Positions 52,024 to 61,580 of a DNA stretch of 64,000 bases are shown here, piece by piece (position 1 is the first letter of the stretch; every line of letters starts with the position of its first letter). The position numbers were made by a program, and so were the translations under genes. A model generated the notes under the pieces. That model made no database searches, was not told the origin of the DNA, and was given only the letters and a program-made list of their open reading frames with translations. Source of the DNA: JBPOFM01 sp051252455 (lineage in GTDB: Bacteria; Bacteroidota; Bacteroidia; Flavobacteriales; Flavobacteriaceae); contig JBPOFM010000008.1 in NCBI GenBank assembly GCA_051252455.1, forward strand, positions 1 through 64,000, given 5' to 3'.

Positions 52024-53925
52024 TTAAGATTTAGGGCTTGTATTTAGCCAAGCATTTCTCAAACTGATTTGTTCTGCCGTAGCATTCGCATCCGCACCCA
52101 AATCATTACTGGTCGTATACGCCTGCGTCAACTGTCCTTTAAAAACAACTTCCTTTCCATCACGCTCAACCTTCAATTCAAAATCCTGACCTGGTTGCCA
52201 TTGGTACATCCCTCCAAGAAGTAACTGTGCCTTTTCAATCGTGAAGGCGTTGCCATTGATCTCCTTGATGATATCGCCTGGCATGGCACCTTGTTCTGCC
52301 CAAAAAGTATTGTCAGTAACTCCTGGCGAAAAGAATAACGTTCCTTTTTCTTGGTCTGCATCAAAAATAAATCCGTTACCACTTTGTATAAAAGATGTCT
52401 CCACTTCAGTTCCTGCAAGCGTCAATCCAACCTTATTAAAAAACGTATTATAATCGATTGGTGTCGTGCCCACAACATGTGTCTGCAAAAATTCCCCAAC
52501 GGATGGATAGGTCATGTTGGTGATTTCAGCAATCAGATCATCATCCTTAAAAGGTTTGTCGATGCCGTATGTATTGGAAAGTTCCTTCATCAAACTCAAC
52601 ATACTACGCTGACCGTTACTTTCTTCACGCATCAAAATATCAATACACATCCCTATCAAAGCACCCTTTGAATACACATTGATATAGTTTTTAGCGTACG
52701 GCTCCTCCATAATGCTTTCACTCATCACGGTAAAACTCATTTGGTCATCAAAAAACTGCGAAATCTTAATTTTATTGGTCAGCTCTTCATAAAAGGCTTC
52801 CTTCGTCATCAAACCTTCATACACTTGAAAATGCTGTGCAAAATATTCCGTCACACCTTCATACATCCATAGATGTTTAGAAAATGTCGGATTCATATAG
52901 TCAAAATAATGTATATCTTCTGAATGAACCGATAAAGGCGTTACAATATGAAAAAACTCATGCGCCACCACATCAATCATCGACTTGGCTAACTGCTCTT
53001 TTGAAGAAGCTTCTTGAAGTACCACTACCGTAGATTTGTGATGTTCCAAAGCACCAAACCCTTTTGGAGCATCTTCCTTGCCTTCTGCTAAATACAAAAA
53101 GATATCATAACGAGGGGTGGCGTTCACATCACCTAAATACACTTTCTGCGCTTCCATCATTTTATAAACAGTCTCTTTCAAGCTTGCAGCAGAATGGGTT
53201 TGGTTGGGCGAATACACACTCAATACAATTTTGATGTCGCCCACCATAAACTCTTCAATGTCCAGTTTTCCGTACATCATCGGGTTATCCATAACATCAA
53301 AATAACGTGGTGCCGAATAACTGTGCGTAATCGCTGTACCAGTCGCACTCGATTTAGTCCCAGTAGATAACAAAGCAGAACTATGTTTGAAAGTTGCTGG
53401 TGCCGTTACATCGAGCGTGTACTGTGCATCCTTTAAGATATCGAAAAAACCAATGAAGCCATACAAGTTCAGTACATAATTGTTCGGTTCGATATTCGTT
53501 CCCGATGGTGAAAAAGGAATCTCTTCACCAATTCCCCCTGCCACTTCCTGGTCAAAAGTATCATTCACATAATACACCAATTTGTCTAATTGTTGTGCAT
53601 TGGAAATAACCCAAGAATTAGCATCTGGATGCGCTACACTTAATTCATTACCATCATAATCCAAAGCCTTAAAGCTGTCCACAAAACGACCGAAACTGCC
53701 TTCCGCATAGTTCCCTGGCACCACCTTTGGTAAATGATAGGTCACCGTTTCTGTCGTAAAACGTCCTGGATTAATCACCACTGGCAACTTATCATCCAAC
53801 ACTTTTGTAATGTCGATCGACGTCACAACCGGGTTTTGAATTGCTAAATCATTACTTGTTTTTGATGCCGAACCACAACCCATAAAGATGGTTGCGAGCA
53901 TGGCAAAGCTTAATAAATGTTTCAT
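52024..53925 (-). CDS. M61 family metallopeptidase with PDZ domain (lipoprotein)
   Basis: A 633-residue protein. Lipobox FMGC (Cys17) implies envelope anchoring. An N-terminal beta domain with the YHLPKVVPGNYAEGSFGRFVDSF block is followed by the glycyl aminopeptidase-like catalytic region: VVAHEFFHIVTPL near residues 318-330 (HExxH), then MYEGVTEYFAQH with the third zinc ligand Glu. A PDZ domain lies near the C-terminus (MPGDIIKEINGNAFTIEKA). M61 enzymes cleave peptides with N-terminal Gly or Ala. It stands alone. Confidence 0.94.
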   Translation of the reverse strand: MKHLLSFAMLATIFMGCGSASKTSNDLAIQNPVVTSIDITKVLDDKLPVVINPGRFTTETVTYHLPKVVPGNYAEGSFGRFVDSFKALDYDGNELSVAHPDANSWVISNAQQLDKLVYYVNDTFDQEVAGGIGEEIPFSPSGTNIEPNNYVLNLYGFIGFFDILKDAQYTLDVTAPATFKHSSALLSTGTKSSATGTAITHSYSAPRYFDVMDNPMMYGKLDIEEFMVGDIKIVLSVYSPNQTHSAASLKETVYKMMEAQKVYLGDVNATPRYDIFLYLAEGKEDAPKGFGALEHHKSTVVVLQEASSKEQLAKSMIDVVAHEFFHIVTPLSVHSEDIHYFDYMNPTFSKHLWMYEGVTEYFAQHFQVYEGLMTKEAFYEELTNKIKISQFFDDQMSFTVMSESIMEEPYAKNYINVYSKGALIGMCIDILMREESNGQRSMLSLMKELSNTYGIDKPFKDDDLIAEITNMTYPSVGEFLQTHVVGTTPIDYNTFFNKVGLTLAGTEVETSFIQSGNGFIFDADQEKGTLFFSPGVTDNTFWAEQGAMPGDIIKEINGNAFTIEKAQLLLGGMYQWQPGQDFELKVERDGKEVVFKGQLTQAYTTSNDLGADANATAEQISLRNAWLNTSPKS

Positions 53926-54042
53926 TCTAATTGTTTTATGTTTTACTGAATTCGATAACTATCAGCGAGCTATCATACTATATATTGTATTTCGAATAAG
54001 TGTGGCAAAACTACAATTCGTTACATTTTTAATAGTGAACAT

Positions 54043-54069
54043 TTTGTTAAAAGTTAAATCGTATTTTTG
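54043..54069 (+). promoter_or_regulatory. Promoter-like sequence abutting the GT2 gene
   Basis: TTTG (54043-54046), 15 bp, TATTTTTG (54062-54069). The -7 box ends 3 nt before the ATG at 54073. If used, the mRNA would lack a leader, as may also occur at 5556-5568. Confidence 0.4.
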
Positions 54070-54072
54070 GGC

Positions 54073-55080
54073 ATGAAGCGACCGCTCGTCAGTATCCTCA
54101 TTCCCTTTAAAAACACAGAGTCCTACCTTCCTGAATGTTTGGACTCTATCTTAAAACAAACCTATCCAAATTGGGAAGTGCTCATCGTGGATGACAACTC
54201 TACAGACCAAAGTTGCACAATTGTAGAAAGTTATGCTTCTAAAGATGAACGCATCAAGCTATTAAAAAACAAGGGCGAAGGAATCATCGATGCCTTAAAA
54301 TACGCATTCAACCACAGCAAAGGCGACTACATTACCAGAATGGACAGTGATGATATAATGACCGAAGACAAACTTGAAGTGCTTCTCCATAACCTATTGA
54401 CCAAAGGGAGAAACCACCTTACCGTAGGATTGGTACATTACTTCAGCAAAGAAGGAATCAATGACGGTTATGCACGCTACGAAGCTTGGCTCAACCAACT
54501 GACCCGTCAAGGAAGCAACTTTTCAGAAATCTATAAGGAATGTGTCATACCATCCCCTTGTTGGATGCTGCATCGCGAGGATCTAATTGCTTGCGATGCT
54601 TTCAATCCTAACAGATATCCTGAAGATTACGATTTAACCTTTCGGTTCTATAAAAACAAAATGAAGTGCATTCCCTGCAACAAGGTCTTGCACCACTGGC
54701 GCGACTATGACACACGCACTTCCCGAACGCATGAACATTATGCACAGAATTACTTTTTAGACATCAAGCTCCATTACTTTTTAGAATTGGACCACCAACC
54801 CACCCGTCCCTTAACCGTTTGGGGAGCGGGGTTCAAAGGCAAACGCATCGCCAAACTTCTAAAAAAGAATAGCATCCCCTTCATCTGGATCTGTAACAAC
54901 CCGAAGAAAATCGGAAAGCACATCTATGGTATCGAGTTGCATAATTTTAACCATTTAAGCGAACTCCAAAACCCACAAACCATTATAACCGTTGCGAATC
55001 CACAGTCACAAAAACGCATCCAAAACTATTTACACACACTGCAAATGACATCCATGACCGATTATTTCTTCTTTTGCTGA
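54073..55080 (+). CDS. Family 2 glycosyltransferase
   Basis: A 335-residue GT-A glycosyltransferase. VSILIPFKNTESYLPECLDSILKQTYPNWEVLIVDDNSTDQS begins the domain; DYITRMDSDDIM carries the metal-binding DxD; NRYPEDYDLTFRFY fits the acceptor side. The C-terminal 90 residues resemble a Rossmann-like sugar-binding part (VWGAGFKGKRIAKLLKKNSI). It probably transfers a sugar to a lipid or surface glycan. No glycan cluster is next to it. The ATG giving MKRPLV is preferred over a TTG two codons upstream. Confidence 0.92.
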   Translation: MKRPLVSILIPFKNTESYLPECLDSILKQTYPNWEVLIVDDNSTDQSCTIVESYASKDERIKLLKNKGEGIIDALKYAFNHSKGDYITRMDSDDIMTEDKLEVLLHNLLTKGRNHLTVGLVHYFSKEGINDGYARYEAWLNQLTRQGSNFSEIYKECVIPSPCWMLHREDLIACDAFNPNRYPEDYDLTFRFYKNKMKCIPCNKVLHHWRDYDTRTSRTHEHYAQNYFLDIKLHYFLELDHQPTRPLTVWGAGFKGKRIAKLLKKNSIPFIWICNNPKKIGKHIYGIELHNFNHLSELQNPQTIITVANPQSQKRIQNYLHTLQMTSMTDYFFFC

Positions 55081-55272
55081 AGTGCAGTGAAGCTGTTTGC
55101 CGTGTAATTGTAAAGACGAAATAACTTCACATCTCCCCAACTAAACCCCTGAACTTCTAAACAACTCCACAACAAACTATAACCAACACAAAAAGTTAAA
55201 TTTCCCTAAATCCATCCGCTCTAATCTTTCAGCATTTTCTATATTTGATAACTCATAAACCCAAACCAAGGA

Positions 55273-57198
55273 ATGCTGTTCAAACATCCAGAATTATTGT
55301 ATGCGTTAGTGCTGCTCGTCATTCCTATTATTATTCATTTATTCCAGTTACGACGCTTTCAAAAAGTTGAGTTTACCAATGTACAGTTCCTCAAAAACAT
55401 CACCTTACAAACGCGAAAGAGTTCACAACTCAAAAAATGGCTCACACTTTTGACACGTTTATTGTTATTAGCTTGCGTCATCATCGCCTTTGCACAACCT
55501 TATATAGCAGACTCCAATAGTTTCAATACGAAGAGTGAAACGGTGTTGTATTTGGACAATTCCTTCAGCATGCAAGCCAAAAGCAACAATGGCAGCCTGC
55601 TGAATAAAGCCGTTCAGGATATCATCGAAAACATGGATGACAATGAACAAATCACGTTGTTTACAAACGACCAAACCTTTACCAACACCACCACAAAAGC
55701 CATCAAAAACGACTTGATCCAATTAAAGCATTCCGCAAACCAACTCTCGTATGATGCGGTCATTTTAAAAGGCAAAAAAGCATTTTCAAAGGATAAAAGT
55801 TCGATAAAGAATCTAGTAATGATCTCCGATTTTCAACAGAAAAAAGAGGCATTTCCTTCTGAAAAAGACAGTCTTATCAATCTTAAATTGGTGCAATTAA
55901 AACCTGAAAGTCTAAATAATGTCGCCATCGACACGCTTTATATTTCCAATTTAGATGTCAACACCCTGGAATTGACCGTTGGTTTAAAGAATCAAGGTAG
56001 TGAAATTGAAACGCTTCCTGTGTCTCTTTATAACAATGAAAATCTGGTGGCAAAGAGTTCAGTGTCCATTGAGGACAATGCCGAAACAGTGTTCACAATT
56101 CCGTTGGAGGCCGCTTTTGATGGTAAAATAATGGTAGAAGACGCCAATCTTCAATATGATAATGTCTTATATTTTAACATCAACACACGTGACAAAATTA
56201 AGGTGCTTTCCATTAATCAATCAGATGATGTGTTTCTCAAAAAGATCTATTCTGAAGATGAATTCAATTACACTTCAGTAGCATTCAATGAACTTAATTA
56301 CAATAATTTGGAAGCTCAAAACTTAATAGTCCTAAACGAGTTAAAAGAGATCCCAAATTCATTGACAACGGCCTTAAAATCCTTTACCGACAACGGCGAA
56401 ACTATTTTAATAATTCCTTCCTTTGAGTCATCATTAAGTTCTTACAATCAATTACATGCGAATTATTTACTGCCAACATTCTATACATTAAATGCATCAG
56501 AAAAGAAAATCACATCCATTAACTTTTCACACCCTTTGTTGGTGAATGTGTTTGATAAGAAGGTGAGTAATTTTCAGTATCCAAAAGTAAATGCTTTTTA
56601 TCCATTTAGTGGTTCTAGTGGTTCGGCTATTTTGAAATATGAAGATGGTTCCTCCTTTCTTTCCGAATCGAATAATGCCTACGCATTTTCAGCCGCATTG
56701 AATGAAGACAATTCGAATTTTAAGAATTCGCCGTTGGTAGTTCCTGTGCTTTACAATATTGGAAAACAGAGTTTAAAGTTGCCTAAATTATATTACACCA
56801 TTGGTCAGGAAAACACCATTGATATCAGTACGCAACTGCAACAAGATAATATTCTGACCTTGGTAGTTGATGAATCTTCTGTGGTGCCTTTGCAACAGAC
56901 TTATACCAATAAAGTGGAACTAAAAACCAATGAATATCCTGATGTTGCTGGGATTCTTTCAGTAAATAATAAAGAAACAACGCTTCAGAAATTAAGCTAC
57001 AATTACAATCGCAACGAAAGTGATTTAAACTATATGAATCTGTCCGCCATGAGCGGAATCGATGCCAATGCATCCATTGCGTCGACGATTGACGATATAA
57101 AAAGTGCCACAGATGTGAATGAGCTATGGAAATGGTTTGTTATTTTTGCATTAGCTTTTTTAATACTTGAAATGCTCATCTTAAAATTCTTTAAATGA
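55273..57198 (+). CDS. BatA-domain (VWA-like) membrane protein
   Basis: A 641-residue protein. The N-terminus (PELLYALVLLVIPIIIHLFQLRRFQKVEFTNVQFL) is the BatA/TIGR02226 domain with one membrane helix, followed by a second helix (LLLLACVIIAFAQPYIA). A VWA-like domain follows with LYLDNSFSMQAK, lacking a perfect MIDAS DxSxS (here DNSFS). A long extracytoplasmic beta region and a final membrane helix (about 620-640) complete it. It overlaps the dihydroorotase-like gene by 4 bp (ATGA), so the two are coupled. Confidence 0.88.
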   Translation: MLFKHPELLYALVLLVIPIIIHLFQLRRFQKVEFTNVQFLKNITLQTRKSSQLKKWLTLLTRLLLLACVIIAFAQPYIADSNSFNTKSETVLYLDNSFSMQAKSNNGSLLNKAVQDIIENMDDNEQITLFTNDQTFTNTTTKAIKNDLIQLKHSANQLSYDAVILKGKKAFSKDKSSIKNLVMISDFQQKKEAFPSEKDSLINLKLVQLKPESLNNVAIDTLYISNLDVNTLELTVGLKNQGSEIETLPVSLYNNENLVAKSSVSIEDNAETVFTIPLEAAFDGKIMVEDANLQYDNVLYFNINTRDKIKVLSINQSDDVFLKKIYSEDEFNYTSVAFNELNYNNLEAQNLIVLNELKEIPNSLTTALKSFTDNGETILIIPSFESSLSSYNQLHANYLLPTFYTLNASEKKITSINFSHPLLVNVFDKKVSNFQYPKVNAFYPFSGSSGSAILKYEDGSSFLSESNNAYAFSAALNEDNSNFKNSPLVVPVLYNIGKQSLKLPKLYYTIGQENTIDISTQLQQDNILTLVVDESSVVPLQQTYTNKVELKTNEYPDVAGILSVNNKETTLQKLSYNYNRNESDLNYMNLSAMSGIDANASIASTIDDIKSATDVNELWKWFVIFALAFLILEMLILKFFK

Positions 57199-58448
57199 AC
57201 GTACTCATAAAATCTGCGACCATAGTGGATCCAAAAAGCGATTTTCACAATCAAACGCTTGATATTTTAATTGAAAAAGGAATCATTTCACAGATTGGTA
57301 AGCAGCTTAAAAATCCAAAGAATTACAAAGAAATCTCATTAGACAATCTTCACGTATCACAAGGTTGGTTCGACAGTAGCGTCAGTTTTGGAGAACCAGG
57401 TTATGAAGAACGCGAAACGATTGCAAATGGTCTTAAAACGGCTGCCATGTCCGGTTTTACTTCAGTTGCCGTGAACAGCAACACGAATCCGGTCATTGAC
57501 AGCTACGCCGATATTTCCTTTTTAATAAATAAAGCGAGTGGAAATGCCGTAACGCTGCACCCAATTGGTGCATTGACAAAAGATGGAAAGGGCGAGCACT
57601 TGGCTGAATTGTTTGATATGAAAAACGCAGGAGCCATTGGTTTTTACGACTATCAAAAGCCAATCAGCAATCCAAATTTGATGAAGGTAGCATTGCAGTA
57701 CGCTAGCAATTTTGGTGGTTTGGTCTTTTCGTTTCCACAGGAATCTAAAATTTCGGGATTGGGTGTCATGAATGAAAATGTAACAAGTACGTCACTCGGA
57801 CTTAAAGGCAATCCAACCTTGGCAGAAGAATTACATATCGTCAGAGATTTATTTTTACTTGAGTATACAGGTGGAAAACTACACATTCCTACTATTTCCA
57901 CCGCCAAATCCGTTGAATTGATTCGACAGGCAAAAAAGCAGAAATTAGATGTAAGTTGTAGTGTCGCCATTCATAATCTGATATTGACAGACCATGAATT
58001 GAATACATTTAATACCAATTACAAAGTACTGCCTCCTCTTCGAACGCAAGCAGACTGCAACGCGTTGATAGAAGGTTTAAAAGACGGAACCATCGACATG
58101 GTCACGAGTGATCACAATCCAATAGATATCGAACATAAAAAAATTGAATTCGATCATGCTAAAAACGGAACCATAGGATTAGAAAGTGCTTTTGGAGCTC
58201 TGAACAAAATTTTTACCATTAAAAAAACTATCGATTTACTGACCAAGGGAAAAGAACGATTTTCCCTAAACAGTACCGCTATCAAAATTGGTAACAAGGC
58301 TGACTTAAGTCTTTTCAATCCAAATGGCGACTATGAATTTAGCAAAGAACATATCAAATCAAGTTCAAAGAATGCTGTTTTTGAAGGTCACAGCCTTAAA
58401 GGAAATGCATATGGAATTATCGCAAACAATCAAATACAATTGAATTAA
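57195..58448 (+). CDS. Dihydroorotase-like protein lacking key metal ligands
   Basis: A 417-residue amidohydrolase-fold protein closest to dihydroorotase (PyrC, multifunctional-complex type). The usual HxH of D-x-H-x-H-x-R-x-PG is replaced: the text is WFDSSVSFGEPGYEERET. The histidine expected in HVST is also absent (LHIPTISTAKSVEL), while Asp in MVTSDHNPID remains. A catalytically active dihydroorotase is therefore doubtful; a regulatory or structural role is possible. It sits in an operon with BatA, DUF4870 and esterase genes, overlapping the first two at their ends. Confidence 0.9.
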   Translation: MNVLIKSATIVDPKSDFHNQTLDILIEKGIISQIGKQLKNPKNYKEISLDNLHVSQGWFDSSVSFGEPGYEERETIANGLKTAAMSGFTSVAVNSNTNPVIDSYADISFLINKASGNAVTLHPIGALTKDGKGEHLAELFDMKNAGAIGFYDYQKPISNPNLMKVALQYASNFGGLVFSFPQESKISGLGVMNENVTSTSLGLKGNPTLAEELHIVRDLFLLEYTGGKLHIPTISTAKSVELIRQAKKQKLDVSCSVAIHNLILTDHELNTFNTNYKVLPPLRTQADCNALIEGLKDGTIDMVTSDHNPIDIEHKKIEFDHAKNGTIGLESAFGALNKIFTIKKTIDLLTKGKERFSLNSTAIKIGNKADLSLFNPNGDYEFSKEHIKSSSKNAVFEGHSLKGNAYGIIANNQIQLN

Positions 58449-58774
58449 TGGATACACAAACCATAGAAGAAGGAAAAACTTTGGCGATTGTGAGTTACTT
58501 CACGTTTGTAGGATTGATTATCGCTATTATCATGAATATCGAAAAGAAAAATCCATTTACAGCCTTTCATATTCGTCAAATGCTTGGATTAATAATTATG
58601 CTGATCTTCTCAAATCTAGCAGAAAAATACGTGAATAGTTGGTTGGGAACTGCATTTTGGACCGTCACCTTCGTCAGTTGGATTTATTGTCTGTATTATG
58701 TTTTAAAAGGACAAACAGAAACCGTCCCTGTTTTAGGTCCTATATTTCAAGATTGGTTTAAAAATATAAATTAA
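58448..58774 (+). CDS. DUF4870-like small membrane protein
   Basis: A 108-residue protein with three hydrophobic segments (about 12-30, 44-62, 68-86). The layout EEGKTLAIVSYFTFVGLIIAIIMN...FTAFHIRQMLGLIIM and VPVLGPIFQDWFK fits the Tic20/DUF4870 group. TAATG overlap with the upstream stop indicates coupling. The role is unknown. Confidence 0.85.
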   Translation: MDTQTIEEGKTLAIVSYFTFVGLIIAIIMNIEKKNPFTAFHIRQMLGLIIMLIFSNLAEKYVNSWLGTAFWTVTFVSWIYCLYYVLKGQTETVPVLGPIFQDWFKNIN

Positions 58775-58775
58775 A

Positions 58776-59429
58776 ATGATGTCAGAACTTTCACTTTTTC
58801 ACATAACAAGACCTTCAAGCTTAAAAGAAAACGCACCCTTGTTGATATTACTTCATGGCTATGGCAGTGATGAAAATGATTTATTTTCGTTTGCGGCTGA
58901 AATGCCAAAAGAACTCTTTATAATTTCTGCACGTGCGCCCTATCCTATGCAACCTTATGGAAATGCGTGGTATGCCATCAATTTTGATGCGGAAATGAAT
59001 AAATGGAATGACAATGAGCAAGCCATTAAATCTAGAGATTTGATTGCGAAATTTATCGATGAAGCTTGCAATAACTATCCTGTAGATAAAACAAACGTCA
59101 GCTTGTTAGGGTTTAGTCAAGGCACTATATTAAGTTATGCCGTTGCGCTCACCTATCCTGAAAAAGTAAAAAACATCATTGCTTTAAGTGGATATATCAG
59201 TGAAGATATTCTACCTCAAGATATAAAAGAAAAGGATTATTCAAAGTTGGATTTTTATTGTTCTCACGGAAGTGTGGATCAAGTGATCCCTGCGGATTGG
59301 GCAAGAAAGGCACCAAAATTCCTCGAAGCGCTTAATATTAAAAATACCTATTCCGAATTTCCTGTGGGTCATGGTGTGGCTCCACAGAATTTTTACGATC
59401 TGAAAGTTTGGTTAACAGATAGGATATAA
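58776..59429 (+). CDS. Alpha/beta-hydrolase, phospholipase/carboxylesterase type
   Basis: A 217-residue esterase. LLILLHGYGSDENDLFSFA supplies the oxyanion region, LLGFSQGTILSYAVAL the nucleophile Ser (GFSQG), and FYCSHGSVDQVIP and FPVGHGVAP the Asp and His. This is the family of YpfH/carboxylesterase 2-like hydrolases. It may start at either of two adjacent ATGs (58776 or 58779). It ends the operon begun at 55273 and is followed by a terminator. Confidence 0.92.
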   Translation: MMSELSLFHITRPSSLKENAPLLILLHGYGSDENDLFSFAAEMPKELFIISARAPYPMQPYGNAWYAINFDAEMNKWNDNEQAIKSRDLIAKFIDEACNNYPVDKTNVSLLGFSQGTILSYAVALTYPEKVKNIIALSGYISEDILPQDIKEKDYSKLDFYCSHGSVDQVIPADWARKAPKFLEALNIKNTYSEFPVGHGVAPQNFYDLKVWLTDRI

Positions 59430-59432
59430 AAA

Positions 59433-59454
59433 AGCTGCCAATAAATTGGCAGCT
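59433..59454 (+). terminator. Terminator after the esterase gene
   Basis: AGCTGCCAAT (59433-59442) pairs with ATTGGCAGCT (59445-59454), followed by a CT-rich tail just after the stop codon. Confidence 0.8.
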
Positions 59455-59588
59455 CTCTTCTTCCTCATAGCAATTTATTTGGAAAGGTAATGTAGGAATT
59501 CAGAATACCGAAATCAATCTAATAACTTAAAAACCATCCTACACTCTTACATACGCAATTTTCAGGTTGATGGTTTTATAGAATTAAA

Positions 59589-59616
59589 AAAAGGCTTCCC
59601 AAATGGAAAGCCTTTT
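59589..59616 (-). terminator. Terminator of the repeat-propeller lipoprotein gene
   Basis: AAAAGGCTTCC (59589-59599) pairs with GGAAAGCCTTTT (59605-59616). It lies 24 bp beyond the stop in the minus direction. Confidence 0.9.
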
Positions 59617-59639
59617 ATATTTTGATTCAATTTTTCTGA

Positions 59640-60680
59640 TTATTCGACAGAAAGATATACGGATGATGCCGCACTCAGAGTGTTGTTAACTACAGGAGTT
59701 AGATCGCCTCCAGTTCCAATAGCATTAAATGCTAATATACGACCTCCACCGTTACCAGCTTCAGCAATAAAAACGGTTGATGTAGTACTGTCATAAGCCA
59801 CATCCACTGGATTACCCATTAAGGTACTCGCTCCAGCAACTCTCACCTGATCACTCACAGCAAGTGTTCCACCATTATCTAAAGCATTAAACTTTGTAGA
59901 AAAATCAGAAATCACATGAAATGCTCCATCGTTTTCTGTATTTGCTGCATCTCCAATATCTGTCATAATCATAGTGTTGCTTGAAGAATCGTATGTTAAA
60001 CCGTGTGTTCTCACAATTCCTTCTACAACAACTCTCTTTGAAGCTGAAAGAGTCACATCATCTGAATTATCCAAGAAATTGGCAAACACTGCCAATTCAT
60101 TATCAGCATCAACTACTGCGTACAAATCATTTCCAATAAATGTAATTCCCCATACTTTAAAATCCGTGGTAATTGTGTTTCTCAAGGTAAATGACGTTCC
60201 ATCATTTGAGTATACAAAAAATCGACCATCTGGTGTATTTACATCTCCATCCACATCCGCGTTATCTGCAACCACAACTATATTGCCTTTAACAGCTGTT
60301 TCTCTAGGACTCATCATATTTGAAGCTCCTGTGATTGTTGCAGTGATCGTAGAATTAATTGGCAAGGTAGAAATTCCCGAAAAAGCTTCAAGATTATTCC
60401 CTGATCTAGACGCTTGCATAACAATGTCTGTATCGGCATCATAATATATCCCATCTGCTGCTATACTGGTAGTCAAAAGCGTAGTTGTTGTAATATTTGA
60501 TGCATCTGTTAAATCATAATAAGTGATATTACCATTTGAATTGTTCGATGCAAATAATTTGACTGAAGTTGAAGGTGGATTAGTTATATCGCTGTCATTA
60601 TCATCGTCACTGCAGGAAAAAGCAAAGACAGATAGCGTTAACATAAGTCCAAAAAATTTAATTGATTTTACTGTTTTCAT
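59640..60680 (-). CDS. Beta-propeller-like lipoprotein
   Basis: A 346-residue lipoprotein with lipobox FAFSC (Cys23) and an Asp-rich linker (SDDDNDSD). The mature domain is rich in Asn, Thr and Asp with repeated motifs such as SGNGNITYYDLTDASN, NIVVVADNADVDGDVNTPDGRFFVYS and VDVAYDSTTSTVFIAEAGNGGGRI, resembling NHL- or SMP-30-like propellers. Probably exposed at the cell surface. It is a single gene. Confidence 0.82.
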   Translation of the reverse strand: MKTVKSIKFFGLMLTLSVFAFSCSDDDNDSDITNPPSTSVKLFASNNSNGNITYYDLTDASNITTTTLLTTSIAADGIYYDADTDIVMQASRSGNNLEAFSGISTLPINSTITATITGASNMMSPRETAVKGNIVVVADNADVDGDVNTPDGRFFVYSNDGTSFTLRNTITTDFKVWGITFIGNDLYAVVDADNELAVFANFLDNSDDVTLSASKRVVVEGIVRTHGLTYDSSSNTMIMTDIGDAANTENDGAFHVISDFSTKFNALDNGGTLAVSDQVRVAGASTLMGNPVDVAYDSTTSTVFIAEAGNGGGRILAFNAIGTGGDLTPVVNNTLSAASSVYLSVE

Positions 60681-60857
60681 AAATTCGTTTTTAAGATTAT
60701 GTTTATAGTTACGATGAAATAGAGAGCTCTGGATGATTAAATCAGACCCTTTAACATAACTTTATGAGCCTACAATAGCCTGAAAAATGATCCAAAAAGA
60801 CTGAAGTCACTCATTGTAAAATCGTTAAAAGAATATTGCAGATTACAAAAAAAAAAA

Positions 60858-60884
60858 GCTACTCCATAACATTTAAGGAGTAGC
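60858..60884 (-). terminator. Terminator in the 60681-61030 spacer
   Basis: GCTACTCC (60858-60865) pairs with GGAGTAGC (60877-60884), with a long A-run on the plus strand giving a U-run in the minus direction, probably ending the envelope operon 61031-64000. Nothing else supported is seen in 60681-61030. Confidence 0.85.
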
Positions 60885-61030
60885 CTGTAATAATATAATT
60901 TGTAGATGTTGCTTTTTAGGGACAATAAATGTTTACTGTATGTTTCATCAACAAATCACACAGTATGTAATCCAAAATTTATGCCAGACTGAAATTGTGG
61001 GTTTATGCTATTGAGTTCGTCTATAAATAT

Positions 61031-61579
61031 TTAAGAATATTGAGGCACTTTCCCTTGAACACCAGCATAAAAGGCTTTAATGAATTTTAAATCTGCTTCA
61101 AAATCATCTGTGGGATAAAAAGGTTCAGATATTTTATTTTGCTTATTACCAAAATCAAATGTAAACATGATAATAGGAACATTTGCAGACTTGGCGATGT
61201 AGTAGAACCCTGTTTTCCATTCCGTAACTTTCTTCCGCGTCCCTTCAGGCGAAAGTGCTAAACGAAACTCTTCCTTGCCATTGAATAATTCAGCGATTGC
61301 ATCAACTTTATTCTGCCCTGGCGTTCTATCCAAAGCTGCACCACCTATACTTCTAAAATAATAGCCAAATGGCCATACAAAGAGTTCCTTTTTTCCAACA
61401 AAATTAGATTTGATGCCAACAACGTTCCGCAACAATATGGCTTGTGCAAAATCCCACCAACTCGTGTGAGGAGCACCAATCAGGACCGCTTTTTTAATCG
61501 TGTCTTTAGACATTGTAATATTCCCAACAAGCTTCCACCCCAAGAGCTTAAAGTAAACCCAACGCGCTAACCATTGCAT
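61031..61579 (-). CDS. 1-acyl-glycerol-3-phosphate acyltransferase-like (PlsC)
   Basis: A 182-residue acyltransferase of the PlsC superfamily. The HX4D motif is in GAPHTSWWDFAQ, and the glycerophosphate-binding motif is SPEGTRKK. Length is short, as in small membrane-associated acyltransferases. The acceptor lipid is unknown. Starts 1 bp after the stop of the KdnB-like gene, so it belongs to the same operon. Confidence 0.88.
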   Translation of the reverse strand: MQWLARWVYFKLLGWKLVGNITMSKDTIKKAVLIGAPHTSWWDFAQAILLRNVVGIKSNFVGKKELFVWPFGYYFRSIGGAALDRTPGQNKVDAIAELFNGKEEFRLALSPEGTRKKVTEWKTGFYYIAKSANVPIIMFTFDFGNKQNKISEPFYPTDDFEADLKFIKAFYAGVQGKVPQYS

Positions 61580-61580
61580 A

